NCBI GenBank assembly: GCA_022561215.1
Contig: JADFRQ010000001.1
Coordinates: 62,001-126,000, forward strand
Length of the DNA stretch: 64,000 nucleotides
Origin: Chloroflexota bacterium
Lineage (GTDB): Bacteria; Chloroflexota; Anaerolineae; Anaerolineales; E44-bin32
Reading direction: 5' to 3'
Shown one piece after another: positions 47,506 through 57,268 of this stretch. The translations under genes and the position numbers were made by a program. Below the pieces are notes generated by a model that was not told the DNA's origin, ran no database searches, and was given only the letters and a program-made list of their open reading frames with translations. The number at the start of each line of letters is the position of its first letter. The first letter of the stretch is position 1.

Positions 47506-49042
47506 GAACATTGATAGCATTGCAATCCTCGATTTTGGGTCGCAGTATGCAAAGCTAATCGCACGGCGTGTGCGCGAGGCAAATGTTTATTGTGAACTCT
47601 TTCCCTATACATCCAGCTCGCAGGAAGTGATGGCCCTTGAACCGAAGGGAATAATCCTCTCCGGTGGACCGGCTTCCGTCTATGAGCAAAATTCGCCGAG
47701 AATACCCGACTATGTTTTCGACTCAAAAACCCCCATTCTGGGGATTTGTTATGGCATGCAAGCACTCACTCACCAATTAGGCGGCAAGGTTACACCGGCA
47801 TCAAAACGAGAGTATGGGTCCGCCATAGTTAAGGTCCACATGGATAACTCCCTGCTATCTCCCCCAGAGATGGAAGTATGGATGTCCCATGGGGATAAAA
47901 TCGATAAACCACCCGATGGCTATGAAACCATTGCAAGCTCAGAAAATTCCCCTTATGTCGCCATCGCTGATTTTGAAAATAAACGATTTGGTATTCAGTT
48001 TCACCCTGAGGTTCTTCACACACCAAGAGGTGCGGAAATATTGAAGGCTTTCGTCGCAGATATTTGTGGCGCCAAACAATCCTGGACCCCTCCCTCCATC
48101 ATCGAAGATGCGCTTGAACGTATTAGGGATCAAGTTGGAGATCATCAGGTTATTGCCGGGGTCAGCGGCGGTGTCGATTCGAGTGTTGCCGCTACATTGG
48201 TCCACCGTGCAGTAGGGGATCAGCTAACCTGCATATTCATCGACACGGGGATGATGCGTGCAGGTGAAGCAGAAGAGGTGGTTGAGACATTCAAACAAAT
48301 ACTTGGATCCAAATTAATTGCCGTAAACGCTGCGGAATCATTCCTTGAGGCTTTGTCTCGTATAAATGATCCTGAAAAGAAGCGCAAGATTATTGGCGAG
48401 AAATTTATCCGCCACTTCGAGGAAGTAGCCGCTCAAGTAAGCGATGTGCAATACCTGGTCCAGGGCACCATCTATCCTGATGTAGTTGAATCAAGTGCTC
48501 CGGATCGCACGATTTCCGCGCGCATAAAAACACACCATAACGTCGGTGGTTTACCTTCCGATATGAAATTTACCCTTGTTGAGCCCTTGCGTTATCTCTT
48601 CAAAGATGAGGTACGCAAGCTTGGGACTGCGTTGGGGATGCCGGATAATGTCATCTGGCGCCAACCCTTTCCCGGTCCGGGATTGGCTGTTCGTTGCCTT
48701 GGTGAAATAACCTTGGCGCGATTGGAGACGTTGCGCCAAGCTGATAAGATCGTGGTCGATGAGCTCGGTCAGGCGAATCTCTTAAAAGAAGCGACTGCCC
48801 AGGCGTTTGCAGTATTGCTCCCGGTAAAAACTGTTGGAGTGATGGGCGATCAACGCACGTATGGACATACCATCGCAGTCCGGGCAGTCACGAGTGAAGA
48901 TTTCATGACGGCGGATTGGGCGCGCCTCCCCTATGACGTATTGGCGCGTATAAGCAATCGCATTGTGAATGAAGTCGCGGGCATCAACAGAGTCGTTTAC
49001 GATATTTCCAGCAAACCCCCTGCAACAATTGAATGGGAATGA
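47495..49042 (+). CDS. guaA: GMP synthase (glutamine-hydrolysing)
   Basis: A 515-residue enzyme that aminates XMP, the product of the xpt gene just upstream, to GMP. It has a class I glutamine amidotransferase domain with the nucleophile Cys in [15 protein letters not shown] and His-Glu in [11 protein letters not shown]. The ATP-pyrophosphatase domain has a [16 protein letters not shown]-loop. The dimerisation domain ends in [12 protein letters not shown], the classical C-terminus. The start is TTG at 47495, overlapping xpt, so the two are translated together. The operon links salvage of xanthine directly to GMP. Confidence 0.97.
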   Translation: MHPKNIDSIAILDFGSQYAKLIARRVREANVYCELFPYTSSSQEVMALEPKGIILSGGPASVYEQNSPRIPDYVFDSKTPILGICYGMQALTHQLGGKVTPASKREYGSAIVKVHMDNSLLSPPEMEVWMSHGDKIDKPPDGYETIASSENSPYVAIADFENKRFGIQFHPEVLHTPRGAEILKAFVADICGAKQSWTPPSIIEDALERIRDQVGDHQVIAGVSGGVDSSVAATLVHRAVGDQLTCIFIDTGMMRAGEAEEVVETFKQILGSKLIAVNAAESFLEALSRINDPEKKRKIIGEKFIRHFEEVAAQVSDVQYLVQGTIYPDVVESSAPDRTISARIKTHHNVGGLPSDMKFTLVEPLRYLFKDEVRKLGTALGMPDNVIWRQPFPGPGLAVRCLGEITLARLETLRQADKIVVDELGQANLLKEATAQAFAVLLPVKTVGVMGDQRTYGHTIAVRAVTSEDFMTADWARLPYDVLARISNRIVNEVAGINRVVYDISSKPPATIEWE

Positions 49043-49462
49043 TCGTCCCCATGTAAGTCCCGCGCTATCCAACTTCATTTCATAACTTTCGCCTGGGTAC
49101 TTAGAATCGAGTAATCAGTGATCAGTAATCAGACAATCAGGCAAGTGGTCTTGCAAACTAAGCAAATATTCCTCCCGACTCGACTTACTTGCCCTCGGGT
49201 ACTGATTCCTGTTACCCATTGCCTGTTTCCCTGATTCCTGAAATAACAGGACCATCAACAACTGGGGCAGGTATTGATACCTGCCCTACAGTAGAGTGTC
49301 GCTGAAAACTGACCGCCTATTGCTGATCGCTGAGTGCTTGCCGGGTTGACAGACCGACTTAATTCCCTTTCCTCGTTCCCCGTTTACAGCTCCCTGATCT
49401 CTATTCACTGCTCTCTTATCCCCATTCACCAATTGACTTATCAAATGATCCTTAATAAAAAA
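49043..49462. repeat. Intergenic tract of 7-bp ATCAG/CTGATT repeats with a CAGGTAT palindrome
   Basis: The tract contains TAATCAG-TGATCAG-TAATCAG units (about 49112-49132) and later CCTGTTTCCCTGATTCCTGA. At 49265-49286, GGGCAGGTAT-TG-ATACCTGCCC is a perfect palindrome followed by TAC, related to the element at 20661-20682. No gene is seen. Confidence 0.7.
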
Positions 49463-49493
49463 GGCCCTCCCGCAAAAGGAATGCGGGAGGGCC
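49463..49493 (-). terminator. Rho-independent terminator
   Basis: GGCCCTCCCGCA and TGCGGGAGGGCC form a 12-bp stem around a short loop. On the minus strand it is followed by TTTTTTATTAAGG. It ends transcription of the small membrane protein gene at 49609-49782. Confidence 0.9.
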
Positions 49494-49608
49494 AGCCGGA
49501 GGGAGGCTAAGAGGGGGGTCCCAATTTTTTAGTTGGGTTCCTCTTGGCCCATGTATAAACAAGGAGAAGAAGACTTTATGCCACTAGCAATTCTTTGCTT
49601 CGGGGTTA

Positions 49609-49782
49609 TTACGCCCAAAGTTGCCAGACTTGCCAGAGCAACCAAGCTTCGATCGCAAGAACGGCCACAAATCCTACCAACAAAATCGCACGAATGAACC
49701 GTTCGCCAGCGCTTAGCGAGGTCCTAATACCTTCCCGAGTAGCGCTTGGTTTGTAATACAAATGCCGATCTGGACTGACCAT
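49609..49782 (-). CDS. Small single-pass membrane protein
   Basis: 57 residues from the ATG at 49782 (MVSPDRHLYYKP); a TTG at 49809 would add 9 residues. A basic N-terminal half (ATREGIRTSLSAGERFIR) precedes one membrane helix (AILLVGFVAVLAIEAWLLWQ), ending in WQLWA. AAGGAG lies about 12 bases upstream, and the strong terminator at 49463-49493 lies about 115 bases downstream, so it is probably a real, separately transcribed gene. The function is unknown. The topology predicts a cytoplasmic N-terminus. Confidence 0.55.
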   Translation of the reverse strand: MVSPDRHLYYKPSATREGIRTSLSAGERFIRAILLVGFVAVLAIEAWLLWQVWQLWA

Positions 49783-49902
49783 TCTTGGCTTTGTCTCCTT
49801 CCACCACAATCAGGATACATTAGATTGCCATTTCCGGTTTCATTTGTAAGGAATCTGCAAACTAGTTTCCCTCCAGCTCCGCTGCCATGCTAAAATCTGA
49901 CC

Positions 49903-51768
49903 ATGCCTCGCCCAGCCTATAACATGCCTGCAAAGGTCATTCTCATCACCCTCGCAATCCTGCTCCTCCACGGCTGGGCATCCGCTCAGAGCAGCGCAAA
50001 TTTACGCGCATCCGCGCCCATCATTGATCAGTTTCCTACCGTCGAAATTTCTCTTTCGTTGACCGATGCCAATGGCATGCACGTCCCCGATTTGGACCCA
50101 AACAACTTTCTGGTATTGGAGGATGGAAATCCAATACACGGTGCTGTGATCGAGGAGCGCCTGGTGGGGACGAGACAAATTTTTGTCATCAACACCACAA
50201 GAAGCCTGCGAGCTCGCGATGCATTCGGCTTGACACGTTTCGACTACGTGCGCCAGTCCCTGCTCGAATGGTGGAGCCAATCCGAACCTTCAGCGATAGG
50301 CCTGGATGATCTCAGCCTAATTACCTTGGAAAGGCCACTTGTCGTTCATAGCTCTATGGCAGCAGAATTGGCTGCAGCGTTGCAAAGTTTTGAGCCAGAA
50401 TTTCGGGATGAGCCGTCAAAATTTGATTTGCTGCTCCAGGCGATGGATTACACGGCCGATCCAGCCCCTCGATTAGGAATGCCTATCCACATGTTTTTTA
50501 TTACTTCCCTGATCCTGCGCCCGGAAGAAATTCCGCTTGCGGAGACGATCGCAAAAGCCAAAGAACGTGGAATCACAATTTTCCCGATTTTAGTCGGACC
50601 CGAAGAATTGCTCGAGTACGCGGAAGTCGAAGATATTCGTTTATTGGGCACGGAAACTGGGGGCGAAATGATTTTTTACGACAGCGAAAATGGTCTCTCG
50701 TTTCTCGCGGATCGAATGGTTTCACAACGCACCCAATACAATCTTACCTACACATCTCGCGCCAACACCTCAGGAACACACAGCATCCAAATACAAGTGA
50801 CGGAAGCAAATATTGACGTACTTTCCAATCAGCAAAGCTTTACCCTTGAAATCGCACCTCCACAGGTCACACTGCTTCAACCACCCGAGAAGATTGCTCG
50901 CCAAACTGAAGATCCTTCGCTTCCGCTGGAAGCATTTCCCCCATTGTCCCAGGAATTAAAATCGTTTGTGACCTATCCCGATGGTCACCCGCGGACGATT
51001 GTTTCCAGCCGTTTGCTCGTCGATGGCGAAATAGTTGATGAAAATCTTGCGCCACCATTTGACCGCTTCGAATGGGATCTCCAAGCGTATGTCGTGTCAG
51101 GTTCGCACGTTCTCCAGGTAATTGTTGAGGATAGTCTCAATCTTGAAGGCAAGTCCGAGCAAGTTCAGGTAATTATCGAAGTAATCGAACCGCCCCGAGG
51201 CCTTTCCGCTTTGGATCCTGCACTGGGAACCATTCTAGTCATTGCGGGTGCACTCGCCGTTGGAAGCATGCTATCAGTCGTACTATTTTCAATCGTCCGC
51301 CAGCGGGATTCTCCGCGGACATCCTTTCAACGCGTGGGCCGCAGCAAGCAAAAAAACAAACAGCGCGTATCGCTGCGTTCAAAAAGCGATGGATTCCTGG
51401 CGGAAGCTAAATTGGAAGCGGCTTCTCCATCTGCGGTCTCGTTTTTACTCGTAGGCACCGATATTGTACTTGGCCGTGACGGGTCACTTTCCGCAGTTCA
51501 TTTAGACGATCCATCTTTGAACGGTCTGCACGCGCGCCTGACCCGCCTTGCCAACGGCGACTATCTTCTGCGCGATCAGGACTCAATCAGTGGTACCTGG
51601 GTAAACTATTCTGAAGTCCCTAAGGATGGTAAAGTTCTCCATCACGGCGATATGATCCACCTTGGCCGCGTCGCTTACCGCTTTTACTTTGTAAATCCCC
51701 CCTCACCGAGGGATATCCGAGTTGCGCTTGAGAAAGATCAGTCTGAACAAAAATTGCGCGAACAGTAG
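49903..51768 (+). CDS. Membrane protein with VWA-like extracellular and FHA intracellular domains
   Basis: 621 residues with a signal peptide (VILITLAILLLHGWASAQ). A VWA-like region covers about 85-290, with the MIDAS start FVINTTRSLRARD lacking the usual DxSxS Asp. Ig-like segments follow (VTLLQPPEKI; VSGSHVLQVIVEDS). A membrane helix lies near 430-455 (GTILVIAGALAVGSMLSVVL), and then a C-terminal cytosolic FHA domain (IVLGRDGSLSAVHL; LNGLHARLTRLANGDYLLRD; SISGTWVNYSEV). The FHA domain binds phosphothreonine. A PP2C phosphatase gene starts 19 bases after its stop, suggesting the pair reports external contacts through Ser/Thr phosphorylation. No kinase gene is in the window. Confidence 0.8.
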   Translation: MPRPAYNMPAKVILITLAILLLHGWASAQSSANLRASAPIIDQFPTVEISLSLTDANGMHVPDLDPNNFLVLEDGNPIHGAVIEERLVGTRQIFVINTTRSLRARDAFGLTRFDYVRQSLLEWWSQSEPSAIGLDDLSLITLERPLVVHSSMAAELAAALQSFEPEFRDEPSKFDLLLQAMDYTADPAPRLGMPIHMFFITSLILRPEEIPLAETIAKAKERGITIFPILVGPEELLEYAEVEDIRLLGTETGGEMIFYDSENGLSFLADRMVSQRTQYNLTYTSRANTSGTHSIQIQVTEANIDVLSNQQSFTLEIAPPQVTLLQPPEKIARQTEDPSLPLEAFPPLSQELKSFVTYPDGHPRTIVSSRLLVDGEIVDENLAPPFDRFEWDLQAYVVSGSHVLQVIVEDSLNLEGKSEQVQVIIEVIEPPRGLSALDPALGTILVIAGALAVGSMLSVVLFSIVRQRDSPRTSFQRVGRSKQKNKQRVSLRSKSDGFLAEAKLEAASPSAVSFLLVGTDIVLGRDGSLSAVHLDDPSLNGLHARLTRLANGDYLLRDQDSISGTWVNYSEVPKDGKVLHHGDMIHLGRVAYRFYFVNPPSPRDIRVALEKDQSEQKLREQ

Positions 51769-51787
51769 ATAAATTGAGGCCGATTGC

Positions 51788-52885
51788 ATGATAGCCAATC
51801 AACATCCCCATTTAGACGTCGGATCGGCAAGCCACCCAGGTGAAAAAAGAGAAATTAACGAAGATCGTTACATCGTGGCTTCCTACCGCATCCAAAAGGA
51901 TTCGACCCCGGTCTTGCTTGCTATCGTTGCCGACGGAATAGGCGGACATCAGGCCGGAGAAGTTGCCTCGGAAATAGCCGTCGAAGCCATGGTCGAAACC
52001 GTAATGGAAGAAGGCGTCAATGATCCGATAAAAACACTGCGCGCAGCAGTGCTGGCCGCGGGGACATCCGTATTCGGCGCAGCACAACAATCCTCCGATT
52101 TTTATGGCATGGGATCGACGGCGGTTATTGCGTGCATTGTTGGGAAAAGACTCTACACGGCGCATGTTGGCGACAGCCGCATTTATCTTTACCGCCGACA
52201 GCGTCTACGACTAATTAGCAAAGATCATACATGGATCCAGGAAGCAATTGAACATAAAATTATCAAACCCCAGGAGGCGGCCGATCATCCCAATGCGCAC
52301 ATGCTGCAACGCGCAATCGGAAGTTCTGAACCACCAGAAGCAGATTTCCGGATGCGTTTATCCGATCGCGAAAATGATTCGGATAGTGAAAACAACCAGG
52401 GTTTGCTGCTAAACTCAGGCGAAAAAATCCTGCTTTGCACGGATGGATTGACCGATCTCGTAAAAGATGAAGAAATAGAACTTGCCCTCGCTGAGCAATC
52501 GCCGGATGATGCTGCGCAATCCTTAATCACGCTCGCCCGCGCAAGGGGGGGACACGATAATATAACCGTAGTGATCCTGGCTGTTCCCGAGAAATGGCTA
52601 TCTCCGGAATCGTCAAGAAGAAGGAGAGTCTTCTTTTTCAGCGCGATTTTGATTCTATCATTCGTGGTTGTGATCGCGGTGGCAATGCTTCTTAGCTGGC
52701 AACTGGGTTGGATACCGTGGCCTTTGGAATCAATCGGCTCCCCAACACAAGTCGAATCCGCAGCACCCCTCATAGATCCTACGCTTGAACCTGAACCCGA
52801 GATTGAAAACAATTCTTTATGGCTGGCAGAACAATCCGTTCTTACCTACCACGCAAGCCCACCTCCGCAATCTCTAAATGCCTAA
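51788..52885 (+). CDS. PP2C-family Ser/Thr protein phosphatase, membrane anchored
   Basis: This 365-residue protein has a complete PP2C domain at about 10-260: REINEDRYIVA, IVADGIGGHQAGEVASEIAV, MGSTAVIACIVGKRLYTAHV then GDSRIYLYR, ILLCTDGLTDLVKDEEIELA and GGHDNITVVILAV. All metal-binding Asp positions are present, so it should be active on phospho-Ser/Thr proteins. A membrane helix follows (FFFSAILILSFVVVIAVAML), with a short external tail. The ATG at 51788 has GAGG upstream. It is co-transcribed with the FHA protein gene before it. The counteracting kinase is not in view. Confidence 0.92.
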   Translation: MIANQHPHLDVGSASHPGEKREINEDRYIVASYRIQKDSTPVLLAIVADGIGGHQAGEVASEIAVEAMVETVMEEGVNDPIKTLRAAVLAAGTSVFGAAQQSSDFYGMGSTAVIACIVGKRLYTAHVGDSRIYLYRRQRLRLISKDHTWIQEAIEHKIIKPQEAADHPNAHMLQRAIGSSEPPEADFRMRLSDRENDSDSENNQGLLLNSGEKILLCTDGLTDLVKDEEIELALAEQSPDDAAQSLITLARARGGHDNITVVILAVPEKWLSPESSRRRRVFFFSAILILSFVVVIAVAMLLSWQLGWIPWPLESIGSPTQVESAAPLIDPTLEPEPEIENNSLWLAEQSVLTYHASPPPQSLNA

Positions 52886-53868
52886 GCGCGATTTATCAAC
52901 GTGACGCCTGCTAAGATTGCAAATCCCCTCATCAACGCGCTTATCGTCATTCTCTCGCCAAGGAGTGGCCAGGCGATAAGCATCGTCACGAAAGGCTCGA
53001 TATATAAGAACGCTCCTGCCTGAACAGCATCGATCTTCTGCAGTCCTGAATACCAGAATATGTAGGCCAGACCTGAAGAGGCAACCCCGAGGAACAACAG
53101 CGCCCAAAGCGCTTCTCTACCAAGTTGCGCATAACCCGTCCATCCTCCGTCAGCAGCCAGCCAAACAATGGATAACAGCCATCCGAAGCCAATAACCAGC
53201 AGCATAGACTGCTGTCCATCGCGCGCTGGAGTTGGATCTGGGGATCCCTTTCTTTCTTCTTCCACCGCCAAGAGCGTCTTGCGACTTATCACCGTAAAAA
53301 TCGCCCAGTTGAGCGAACTCAGAATGAACTAAATATCACCGATGCTCACTTGTTGGAATCCACTCGTCATCCCCCGACTTAACACCACAATCGCGCCCGC
53401 TCCGGCGATGAAAATTCCCAATGACCGCCTTCTGCCGAGCCGCTCACCAAGCACGAGTTTGCTCAGCAGCGCAACATAGACAGGGATCGTGGTGACCATC
53501 CAGGCTCCATTCGTCGCCTGTGCCGTTTTCAAGCCTGTTGTCTGGAGCCATTGATGGACGGCGACTCCAAAAAATCCCAAAACTGCGAAAATAGGAACGT
53601 CTTTGCGGCTAAATGACCTCAGCGCAGTTTTTGGGCCTACGATGAGCCAAATTACGACGAAGCCTATGCCAAATCTTGCAACCGTGAGCGCAGCGGGAGA
53701 GAGAATGCGCAGCGCAATCTTTGAGGCGATAAAGGAAGCACCCCAGAACACCGCGGTCAAGGTAAGTCCTAAATAAGTTTTCCAGAGCTTCAGGTATTCA
53801 CCTCCACTCTGGGTTGCGGCGGACTGCAATCCCGAGACACGCAAAAGAGTGAAGATGCCCCGCAGCAA
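52882..53868 (-). pseudogene. EamA/DMT-family transporter interrupted by one in-frame amber codon
   Basis: The first part (53868-53332) encodes five helices (YLGLTLTAVFWGASFIASKI at the start), and the second part (53328-52882) the remainder (FVTMLIAWPLLGERM near the end). Both are in the same frame, separated only by TAG at 53329-53331 in the sequence GDI-stop-FILSSLNWAIFTVISRK, a normal EamA junction. With the stop ignored, the protein would be 328 residues with ten helices, the standard DMT size. It is a nonsense mutation, a sequencing error, or less likely a read-through site. The family exports metabolites. The 3' end overlaps the PP2C gene's end by 4 bases. Confidence 0.85.
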
Positions 53869-53971
53869 GCTGCACCGTAGCTAACCCATAATGACCCATT
53901 GTCTAAATCCTATTCAGGTATGCGTGAGCCGAGTGGGCCGCGCGATTTATTGGATTGGATGTTATTCGTTG

Positions 53972-55045
53972 CTAGCGCGAAATTTCGATGTGTTTGATAA
54001 ACCGATCTACTCCACCCAAGCGATATTTATAAACCTCATCCCCTCGCATAAAGTCCAGCGCTTCGCGTCCATTTTCTGCCGCCCATCGAATGGTATAGCC
54101 CAGCAATACCCAGCCTGGCGAAAGAGCATGATAGGCAGGCAAAATGCCTGAGTTGTAGACCCATATCCTGTTGCCGTAGTCGAAATTCATGCTTACCGCG
54201 GCTGGCTGATCACCGATATCTAAAAAGGTTAACATCAGCCAATTATTTTTAAGCCCTGCGCGGATCAACGCGCGGATATTCGACCTCATCGCTGAAGATA
54301 GAAAAGCTGCTTTTTTCGGGTCGTAGGCCATGAGGCGCAAATAGGCATCGGTTTCCTTTTCGATGTCATCTGTATGGTTCACGATGCGAAATCGAATGCC
54401 TTCAGGCTGCGCATCCATGCGCCGCATTTTGCGCTTCAATTCGTGCCGCTGTTTCTTGTCTAAGGAGCTCAAATAACCACTCCATCCTGCATCGAGGGTG
54501 ATCAAGGGACAAGGCTGCAGGAGCTTCTCTCTCACTTTCCATCCATGGCCCTCAGCCTCCACGCGCAGCAGGTCTGTGGTCTCCGACCAGTCGGGCAGGT
54601 TGTACAAATCAAGTTTGCTCCATTCCAATTCATCATATTTTCCCAATTCATCCAATAGCAGTCGAATGAAGTGCGCGCTGCTCTCCTTGCGGACGATTAA
54701 ATCTAGGTAATCGGCTATCTCGACGCTCCCGATAAACATCAATACCGGATCACCTTCTTCGTTATACGTGCGGAAAAGAGGAGCAATTGCTGCAAGATGC
54801 CCTTGTTCATCCCGGGCGATAATGATGCGTAGGTCCCCCGATTTCCATTCACCACCCCCAAGGGTTTCCCACCAGACACGAAGGAACTCATGCCGTAAAA
54901 AGGGAACATCCATTGTTGATTTAGGGACCAGCTGGTTCCATTCAGATTCCAACGCCTGAAATGCCTCTCGGTCCTTAATTAAGTCAAGCTGCATGCAATG
55001 GGATCCTTCCGATTCAATCTGAGATTCTACCAGCCCACGCGCCAT
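53972..55045 (-). CDS. GNAT-superfamily acyltransferase, FemAB/CelD-like
   Basis: 357 residues from 55045, or 340 from the ATG at 54994 (MQLDLIKDREAFQALESEWN), which has AAGGA upstream and begins at the conserved part. The sequence shows the double GNAT fold: FLRHEFLRVWWETLGGGEW, LDKKQRHELKRKMRRM, YLRLMAYDPKKAAFLSSAM, and WVLLGYTIRWAAENG then ALDFMRGDEVYKYRLG. Relatives act in polysaccharide or cell-wall modification. The donor and acceptor cannot be read from sequence. It stands divergent from the beta-propeller gene at 55084. Confidence 0.8.
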   Translation of the reverse strand: MARGLVESQIESEGSHCMQLDLIKDREAFQALESEWNQLVPKSTMDVPFLRHEFLRVWWETLGGGEWKSGDLRIIIARDEQGHLAAIAPLFRTYNEEGDPVLMFIGSVEIADYLDLIVRKESSAHFIRLLLDELGKYDELEWSKLDLYNLPDWSETTDLLRVEAEGHGWKVREKLLQPCPLITLDAGWSGYLSSLDKKQRHELKRKMRRMDAQPEGIRFRIVNHTDDIEKETDAYLRLMAYDPKKAAFLSSAMRSNIRALIRAGLKNNWLMLTFLDIGDQPAAVSMNFDYGNRIWVYNSGILPAYHALSPGWVLLGYTIRWAAENGREALDFMRGDEVYKYRLGGVDRFIKHIEISR

Positions 55046-55083
55046 GAATTGCAGCTACCAGGGCCTCACAGTACAATAATCGC

Positions 55084-57198
55084 ATGCCGGATACCTATGA
55101 AGCCGATGTTGCCTTAATTCATATTGCTGGTGGCAGCAGTCGCACGACTCCACCACCTGGAAGCATCGCGCAATCTGCGCCGCGTCGTGCGGCGCGGGGA
55201 CGGTCAGACGATTTATTCTTTCTGAATCTCACGCTCCTGCCTGATCAATCGGGGGCACCAGGATTATGCGCTCACTTGGCACAGCTTGGAGCCGATTCAT
55301 ATTTTGGGACTCCTGGTTCGATAACTGCCGGAATGCGCCACGCGGCTTCAATCATTAACGATCGTTTAATGGATGCAAATGAGGGAGAGATTGCAGATAC
55401 AAAATTACAGGGACATCTATTCATCGGCGTTTTGCGAGGCAAAGATATTTACATTTCCCAATCCGGCAATGGGCATGCCATTTTGGTACGACCGGGTCTT
55501 GTTTCCCTGCTTTCCGCCGAAAATAATCCCGTCCCACCTTTAGGGCTTGCATCAACCTCTCCCATTCGCTTCTATCACACACAAGTTCAGCCGCATGACC
55601 TCATTATTTTAGCCAATCTCCAACCTCCTTTCTGGACAGACCCGACCCTTTCACAACTTGCCGGACTTAATCCTTCTCAAGCTGTGGATCGTCTTACCGG
55701 CGAACTATCACAAGATTTGAGCGGGTTGGTTATTGGTATTGCAGCCTCGGGCACCGAAGTCGGATCACCGGTGATAAAACCGGCGGCGCTGCAATCCGGA
55801 CTTAAGAACGCACAGAGCTCCCAGATTGAAAGGGAGGCTGAGGTGACATCTCTTGCAAAACCACCATCCAAACTGCACATTTCAGTGCGAAATTTTCGAA
55901 GGCGTATGCGTCTCATCTTCTCGGGAATTGGTTATTCTCTGGCAAAGATTATGGCGAGATTATCTCCTGGTTTAGCAGAACCATCGCCGGGATCTTACTC
56001 ACCACGCGTGTTAGCGATCACTGCCTTGGTTGTGCCTTTGATTGTTGTATTCATTGCGAGCATAATTTACTTCCAACGCGGTCGTGGCCAACAATTCCAA
56101 TTAAACATGGCCGATGCGCGCGCCTCGATCGCTGTCGCTGAGAGCAAAGAAATTCCCGAAGATGCACGCGAGGATTGGCTTATTGCACAATTCTATATCG
56201 AACTCGCCGCCAAGTATGGGAGCGACGAAGAATACTTAATCTTACAAGATAGAATTCTAAATGCACTCGATGCATTGGATCGAATTTCTCGGTTGGGATT
56301 TCAGCCGGTTGTCAGCGGGGGATTTGGACCTGATGCTGAGATTACGGCAATCGCAGCAACAAGCACAGAATTGTATGTCCTCGATTCACGTAAACGATCA
56401 TTATGGCATCTTTGGGCCACGAGCCAGGGTTTTGAAATCGATGGCGATTTCCAATGCCTGGATGACAGCGCTAATTCGGGTGCGATTACTAACCCAGTAG
56501 GAATTAGTATCCAACCCGCACCAAGCGCTCTCAATGCAGAGAGCATTCTTGCCATTGATAAGGACGGCAATATTGTTTATTGTGCACCCGATCGCTTGCC
56601 GATATCAAGTACACTTACTCCGCCCAATATAGGCTGGGGACAGATTACGACGTTCAAGATATACAGCAATTTTCTTTATGTCTTGGACAGCGAGAAGAAT
56701 TCGGTTTGGATCTATGATTCGAACAATGGAATTGTTGGTGGGAACCCAACCCTTTATTTCGTTGATTTTGTACCCGACTTAAGCGAAACGATTGACATGG
56801 CCATCACCCAGGAGGGCTTATTCCTTCTCTTCGCAGACGGCCGCGTCGATCAATGTCATCGCGCCAATGTTGCTAGTCTTGCTTCAGGCGAACAGTCCCA
56901 AGAAGTTTGCACGCAGGTGACGTTCACGGATGATCGAAAAGAAAATGGCGCAACGAACCGTATTCCCAATGCGACTGCGGCACACATCCTTTTTTCCCCA
57001 CCTCCGGAACCTTCACTATATTTCCTTGATTCGCAATCGCGCGGGATATTTCAATACAGCACGGGGATGATTTATCAAGGTCAATATCAAGCTACAGCAG
57101 CGTTTGAAAAGGAGTTAACGGCCATAGCACTGGGCCCGCCGAACGACCTCTTCGTCGCGGCTGGCAGCCAAGTGTTTCACGCCTTCCTAAACCGATGA
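55084..57198 (+). CDS. PP2C-like / beta-propeller membrane protein
   Basis: This 704-residue protein has an N-terminal region (about 40-230) that follows PP2C/SpoIIE-like order (LQGHLFIGVLRGKDIYISQS then GNGHAILVRPG; HDLIILANL) but lacks the catalytic Asp set, with GN in place of GD. A membrane helix lies near 310-330 (ITALVVPLIVVFIASIIYFQ). The C-terminal 370 residues look like an NHL/YncE-type beta-propeller with repeated blades (ELYVLDSRKRSLWHLW; FLYVLDSEKNSVWIYD; SLYFLDSQSRGIFQYS). It could sense outside signals through the propeller and affect the phosphatase-like domain. It lies 2.2 kb after the FHA-PP2C pair. Confidence 0.7.
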   Translation: MPDTYEADVALIHIAGGSSRTTPPPGSIAQSAPRRAARGRSDDLFFLNLTLLPDQSGAPGLCAHLAQLGADSYFGTPGSITAGMRHAASIINDRLMDANEGEIADTKLQGHLFIGVLRGKDIYISQSGNGHAILVRPGLVSLLSAENNPVPPLGLASTSPIRFYHTQVQPHDLIILANLQPPFWTDPTLSQLAGLNPSQAVDRLTGELSQDLSGLVIGIAASGTEVGSPVIKPAALQSGLKNAQSSQIEREAEVTSLAKPPSKLHISVRNFRRRMRLIFSGIGYSLAKIMARLSPGLAEPSPGSYSPRVLAITALVVPLIVVFIASIIYFQRGRGQQFQLNMADARASIAVAESKEIPEDAREDWLIAQFYIELAAKYGSDEEYLILQDRILNALDALDRISRLGFQPVVSGGFGPDAEITAIAATSTELYVLDSRKRSLWHLWATSQGFEIDGDFQCLDDSANSGAITNPVGISIQPAPSALNAESILAIDKDGNIVYCAPDRLPISSTLTPPNIGWGQITTFKIYSNFLYVLDSEKNSVWIYDSNNGIVGGNPTLYFVDFVPDLSETIDMAITQEGLFLLFADGRVDQCHRANVASLASGEQSQEVCTQVTFTDDRKENGATNRIPNATAAHILFSPPPEPSLYFLDSQSRGIFQYSTGMIYQGQYQATAAFEKELTAIALGPPNDLFVAAGSQVFHAFLNR

Positions 57199-57268
57199 TG
57201 CCAATTTTGACATCCTCCAGAGTCATCGCTACAATGTTAATCTATGCACCCTATGAGGAGGTCGAAAA

